Positions 59,014 to 64,000 of a DNA stretch of 64,000 nucleotides are shown one piece after another. Below the pieces are notes generated by a model that saw only the letters and a program-made list of their open reading frames with translations, ran no database searches and was not told where the DNA came from. Position 1 is the stretch's first letter. Each line of letters opens with the position of its first letter. A program made the position numbers and the translations under genes. The stretch is from Theobroma cacao (taxonomy: Eukaryota > Streptophyta > Magnoliopsida > Malvales > Malvaceae), in the NCBI RefSeq assembly GCF_000208745.1, contig NC_030856.1:7417186-7481185 (forward strand). The letters are read 5' to 3'.

Positions 59014-59271
59014 CACGTGGCCACTGTCTTCGCACGCTATCGGTTTAGAAACCGTCTCTGTCGATGACTGTCCAATGAGAAACGAAGGTGAAATCACACG
59101 TGTCAAAAGCTCGGCGCACGTGCCAGATCTCGCTCTCTAAAAGGCTCAAAAAAATCATGTAAAAGAAAAAAGAATAATATAAATCGGTCTTTGTGTCTCC
59201 ATATGTGCGTGTCCAGCAAAAGATGATGCGGACTCGGGGACCCCTTCCCTTCCCCTGCCCCCTTTCACGTG
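59014..59271. promoter_or_regulatory. Cluster of four G-boxes and three BRRE-like sites
   Basis: CACGTG occurs at 59014-59019, 59097-59102, 59117-59122 and 59266-59271. BRRE sites (CGTGYG, seen here as CRCACG) occur at 59031-59036, 59095-59100 and 59115-59120, two of them overlapping G-boxes. The cluster is 1.1-1.4 kb upstream of the BEH4-like ATG. G-box/E-box and BRRE are the known targets of BZR1/BES1 factors, and G-boxes also bind bHLH and bZIP proteins. Use as the promoter of this gene is inferred from position. Confidence 0.55.
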
Positions 59272-59299
59272 ACCATGCAGCTTAGCGTGACGAGGTGGG

Positions 59300-60305
59300 C
59301 CCCCAGTCGGTTGCTTTCTTTTTCCGTGACGCGCTTCCGATGGAGGGCGTGTAATGCAATCACTTTCCTTTGCTCTGAATCTAGTTTCAAAGAAAAAAAC
59401 TTTTTTTCTTTTTCTTTTTCTTTTTTTGTACTTTTAAGGGAATAAAACTTTTGGTTGAAAAAGACAAAAAGAAACAGATTGGTCAAAAGTCAAACATATG
59501 TGGCTCTCTGTCTAACAATATCCTTTTTTTTATTTTTTTATAGCTTTTATTAGAAGCCGTAAAAATAAAAATAAAATCTGTTAATGCAAAGAAATTTCTT
59601 TGCATTTGATTGCTATTTTCTTTTTGGGACAAGAAGTCCAAAGTTTTACCGAACTGGATAAGAGAAAAGTTAATTAGTACCAATTTTCAATTCAACTTGG
59701 TTGATCCGATCCTTCATAATCTCCTTTTTTTTGTTAATATACATGAAATAAAATCACGATTTGAATTTAAAATAATGTTTAATAGCAAAAATGCAAGTCA
59801 CATTTTAAAAAATTTTAATTAAATAATGTCACGTTCTCATGTTTGGTATAATTTCATCGACTTTTTATTATTTGAGTTTCGTTTGAATTAGACTGCTATC
59901 AATTTTTTTTTATCTCAATTTGAAGCTGAGATACAGTAATTTTTTTATCTAACTGTCATTGCAAGTAACTTTGTCAAACTGTGAAAAGGGTGTTTCTTTA
60001 ATGGGAGTGAAAATGATGAAGGTAAGGTTAAATATATCTTTTTTATCTTTACTAAATAATTAGTTCCAAAAGTGAAACTTTAGCTTTGCCTTGACCAAAG
60101 GTAAGTAGGATAGGATAAAACCCAATCTTTCAAATCCTGTTGACAATGACTGTTGGCAAACATATCATGACATACTCGGTTCACTCGAAAGAATAAAATA
60201 AAAATAAAATAATTATTTTAAAAGGATAGAATAGAGGAAGAATAACTATTATATAAATTGATTCATAATAATAGAATAAAATAAAATTATTATTATTATT
60301 ATTTA
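59300..60305. other. Intergenic DNA left of the gap
   Basis: No gene is supported. Homopolymer T and AT-rich stretches predominate, and the last 130 bp before the gap are built of ATAAAATAAAA and TTA repeats. Confidence 0.4.
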
Positions 60306-60566
60306 NNNNNNNNNNNNNNNNNNNNNNNNNNNNNNNNNNNNNNNNNNNNNNNNNNNNNNNNNNNNNNNNNNNNNNNNNNNNNNNNNNNNNNNNNNNNNNN
60401 NNNNNNNNNNNNNNNNNNNNNNNNNNNNNNNNNNNNNNNNNNNNNNNNNNNNNNNNNNNNNNNNNNNNNNNNNNNNNNNNNNNNNNNNNNNNNNNNNNNN
60501 NNNNNNNNNNNNNNNNNNNNNNNNNNNNNNNNNNNNNNNNNNNNNNNNNNNNNNNNNNNNNNNNNN
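60306..60566. other. Assembly gap (261 N)
   Basis: A run of undetermined bases bounded by (TTA)n on the left and AT-rich sequence on the right. A simple repeat probably stopped assembly. The true length is unknown. Confidence 0.98.
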
Positions 60567-62017
60567 TATTAGAAGATAATTAAACTTTTTATTATAATTA
60601 AATAATATTTAATATTAAAAAATTAAATATATTCTTTATTAAATTTAAATAATACTAAATAATTTTTTTTTACATTTATTATATTCAAATAATAATATTA
60701 AGTAATATGCTTTATAATATTTATTATAGTGAAATAATATTTAAATATTTTTATTTCTTTTTTTTTGAAAATGAAGTAAAAAATTTTGTGTCTTTTGTGC
60801 TTTAGAGAGAGGAGTGAGGAAGAGAGAGAAAAAAATAAGTTTAGTATTTTTTATAAGGTAATTTTTTAAATGATAAAAAGTATATTTGTCTAATCAACTT
60901 TTTTTCTTATTCTCAACAATTTGGAATAGCTATTACCAATGGGGACCTTGATAATAGCTATTCAAGCTTCTCTTGAAATGATTATTCTAAAAAAAATAAC
61001 CATTCCATTGAACCAAATTCAGTTTTATTTTAAGAATGAGAATAAAAAAAGAATGATTATTTCATTCCTTCCAACCAAGCATGTCCTCAAAGTTTTAACT
61101 TAAACTTCCAAAGAGCTTTCATGGCTGGCTGCATGTCTACAATCCCAAAGTTTGACTTGCCAGACATTAAAGAAGAAACTGTTGAACAACTCCACTACCC
61201 CAAATCCTATGCGTGAATGCCAGAAACACATAACCCATAAAGAAAAGTTTAGTCAATGAGAAAATCTATTCTTCTAGCTTGTTACTTGGATGGACCAAGT
61301 GTCCAATTGCTTCACTATTTGAATTTTCCTATGCTGGAACTTCTACGTTTCGATTTCCAGATAACATATCCCCAGTTGAATTGCATGTATGCATCAGCAA
61401 TGCAAATCTGATTCAAAATCTTATAGGTGGGTAGTCCTGACAAAATCAAACAGATTTTAAGAGAGCGCGCACCAGTCAAAAGTATTATCAAATGTTTGGC
61501 CAACTGAAGGAAGAAAGACTTGATTAAAATGCCTCACGCAAATCGAATGAATTGATGATCTAATATGGTGATAGGATTACTATGAGTTATATTTACAACA
61601 TTAAATATATGATTAACAATTATGAAAAGAAAATTCTATGCTAATGCAAAATTCAGACATGGATATGAGATTGCAACCTAAGAAAAATTCCAAATGGATG
61701 TTGGAGTTGACCAACCTGTATAATCTAGAGCTTTGCAAGCAGTCAACAAAGGAATTGCATCATTCATGAATATAAATTACATTCCTGGGACACCAGCCAT
61801 CCATATTTTACTTCAAAAACCCTTCTCTAGACATGTGCTGGTCTGCCAATAAGATCATTACCAGTAAAAACTTTATCCATGTTTCTTGTGATCGTATCAA
61901 TAATCTGTACTATGATGAAGCAAACAAATCAAATGGGAACTGTCAACATGATAATTGTGAAGCTGTTACAGCTGAATTCACTGTTAAGTACCTGTAGGAA
62001 CATTTTTAGAAGCCTTG
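60567..62017. other. Intergenic DNA right of the gap
   Basis: No gene is supported. At about 61030-61085 ATTTCATTCCTTCCAACCAAGC looks like a TIR end. A loosely similar inverted end near 60172 would place the N gap inside a transposon of about 900 bp, but the match is weak. The 62-codon frame at 61315-61503 has no family resemblance. The part just below 62017 may be the 3' UTR of the next gene. Confidence 0.4.
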
Positions 62018-62452
62018 TTATGTAGGTTGACTTAGCTTTATAACCTCCTTCAGCAATCGGCTGACCGAATCCTTTACTTCATCCGGAACTGTGAGCTTTG
62101 GAGGCACTTGGTCTAAAGCATACAAAGCAATAACCTTCATTACATCAACCAGAAGCAAATTCTTGGTACCAGCTCTCCATACACTTTTATTAACATACTT
62201 GCATGAATCCTTTAACATGCATTGACTGCATACCTGAAGAGATTGCAAATTAATAAAACAATGAACATTACAATATTTATACTCAATAAACAATACAGAT
62301 ATTTCTTGGTAGAAGTATTGGAATAACAGCTTACGATGTTTTCTTCAATTTTAAAGAACTTGCGCAATCTCTTGGCAGCAAAGACATTATTTTTATCAAG
62401 GGAAGGGCAACCAAAGAGCACCACCTTTTTCAAGTGATTGCCAGACAACCAC
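62018..62452 (-). CDS. Last two exons of an unrecognised gene
   Basis: Two minus-strand exons fit together. Exon 62452-62335 has acceptor TATTTGCAG and donor GTAAGC and encodes WLSGNHLKKVVLFGCPSLDK, ending KIEENI. The last exon, 62233-62018, has acceptor CTCTTCAG and encodes VCSQCMLKDSCKYVNKS and later LTVPDEVKDSVSRLLKEVIK, ending SQPT and TAA. The junction is phase 0 and both exons stay open, 111 residues in all. A CxxCxxxxxC cluster sits right at the start of the last exon and suggests a metal-binding or disulfide site. The composition is that of a real conserved protein rather than chance, but I do not recognise the family. Earlier exons should lie above 62452; I could not define them. Confidence 0.6.
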
Positions 62453-62610
62453 CTGCAAATACAAAATTTAAGGTTATCTTCTTTCACAAGAAGCAAAAAG
62501 AGACATTCATTACAATAAGGATTCACACTAAAGAAGGCAAGGAGAAGAACCGTATAAAAGCATGATAAAATAATAGAAAAACTGCATTGGTGTACAATAG
62601 GATTGTCCAT

Positions 62611-64000
62611 AGCATATCAAGTCAAAACAAATTATGTAGGAATCAGTGAGATACTTCCTTTTTTTGCACCCAAAAAAAAAAAGTGACACTTGAAAAAAAA
62701 ATGTCGTTAGCATGCATTTTATATAAACCAACTTGCACAATTGTAGAACACATAATTGTTCATATCATGTACCTATGAAAAATACATGCTGCTATTTATG
62801 AAAAAATACTAATATGGAATTATTAAAAATTAAGTGTTTTTGTCTTTGTTTATTAAATGGTACACAAAGTCCATGAGCACCAGCTTCGCAGTAGTTAAAT
62901 CTAAGGCCTTGTATTCTACATCACACTATGGCAATGTAACAAAAGCCCCATACACTTGATAATGCCTAGACTAAGGCTTCCAAAACATACAAGTCATAAG
63001 ATCTCCTTAACAATTGGACAGAAGAAGATGAAGAATTTCAATTATATTGGTCCTCATGATGGTTTTTGAATGACAGGTATAAAAGAACTCGAAAGAGATT
63101 CTCAAATACATCTAATGTTCTACTAAGAAAAAGAATCAGATGTTCCATTTGATTGTCATGCTGACAGCACATAATGATTCATTTAAGTGAAACCTATGTA
63201 ATGACAGAAAAGGGCGTGAAGAAGTGTAATTACTTCAGTTGATTTTTTCTTTTGAGAGAAGGGAGAGAGAGTGTTGGTAAGTTTTAATTAAATTTCGTTA
63301 AATTTTGATGCCAAATAATTAGATATACTTAACTACACACTTGAGTATATAAAAGCCCATAATTTTGCATGTATCTATGCACTTGCATATTCCTGTTTTT
63401 CTTGTTTCTGGAACTTAATAATTGATGAAACCATGTTTGTTGGCTGGTCATAGACAAATAACTGCTTTTATCTGGTTTATTAGAAAAGGAACCTGGGCTA
63501 AAAATCAACTTTATGGATCAATAAAATTTAAAATATTAACTAAAATACTTTGGCAAATCAAAGACTGTTACTGTTGTCTTATTGCATCAATGAAGTTGGA
63601 TCTTCAGGCCAATCTCCAACATTGGTACAATCTTGGGCAAATACACAGGTGGAATCAAAGATGATTTTGTCAAGAACAAAGATCATAAAATAAATCCTCA
63701 TGACAGTATTCTTAGTAAGTAACTGCCTTCTGTTCTTTTAACATTTTAGCAGAACTTCAGCCATTTTTCATGGATTGCGGAAACCAATTTATTTAGACAA
63801 ATTAAACTATTTACTGAGTTTCAAATTCTCATTAAAAAATAAAGAACAATCAACACAAGAATTTTCATTACCAAATATGCTATACCTACCAAACAACTCA
63901 CCAGAAATTAAAACCCTCATATAATTAGCTTGAGATATTCATCAGCAGATTTCAGTACACAAAACCAACTTAATTACTCATTTTTAAATTTGAGAAGGGA
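62611..64000. other. Right edge, probably introns of the minus-strand gene
   Basis: No exon is confidently identified. On the minus strand near 63660-63590 a short stretch reads DSTCVFAQDCTNVGDWPEDP and could be an upstream exon, but I could not place convincing splice sites. A plus-strand 80-codon frame at 63422-63664 overlaps it and has no family content. Confidence 0.35.

Noticed and set aside
60172..61085. TIR transposon spanning the assembly gap
   Set aside because: The two candidate ends resemble each other only loosely, no target duplication is visible, and the interior is unknown.

Overview
This is nuclear DNA from a flowering plant. It is AT-rich, with genes split by GT-AG introns, plant-only protein families (BES1/BZR1 factor, non-RD LRR receptor kinase, BLUS1-like STE20 kinase) and many plant transposons. 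The protein style suggests a woody eudicot, perhaps a Citrus relative; the species call is a guess. Four loci look potentially coding: a STE20/BLUS1-like kinase (19098-20162, minus), a four-exon LRR receptor kinase (31956-40927, plus), a BES1/BZR1 HOMOLOG 4-like transcription factor (54679-57901, minus), and the last two exons of an unrecognised gene (62018-62452, minus).

Layout. 0.6-5.4 kb: a dead twin of the kinase, split by a 3,013-bp solo LTR with a 5-bp target duplication. 5.4-18.8 kb: AT-rich intergenic DNA with a 5'-truncated LINE, a 959-bp TIR element and small foldbacks. 18.8-20.4 kb: the surviving kinase copy. 21.1-24.9 kb and 41.7-53.4 kb: five decayed copies of a receptor-like protein family whose ectodomain resembles BRI1/BRL, including the island domain, but which ends in a short RLP-type tail instead of a kinase. 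25.7-31.8 kb: a Mutator-like element with an internal minisatellite, a stray LRR exon, two LINEs, a CACTA MITE and a GC-rich island. 31.9-40.9 kb: the LRR receptor kinase, with a complete non-autonomous LTR element in intron 1. 41.8-47.4 kb: a decayed Copia element. 53.7-64 kb: the BEH4-like gene with a G-box/BRRE-rich upstream region, an assembly gap, and the partial gene.

How it fits together. The window is a receptor/kinase cluster shaped by segmental duplication and nested transposons. The intact non-RD kinase fits a cell-surface immune receptor. The BRL-like proteins lie just upstream in map order of a brassinosteroid-pathway factor, but nothing in the sequence shows a functional link. 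Many insertions have exact ends and target duplications, so the order of events can be reconstructed.
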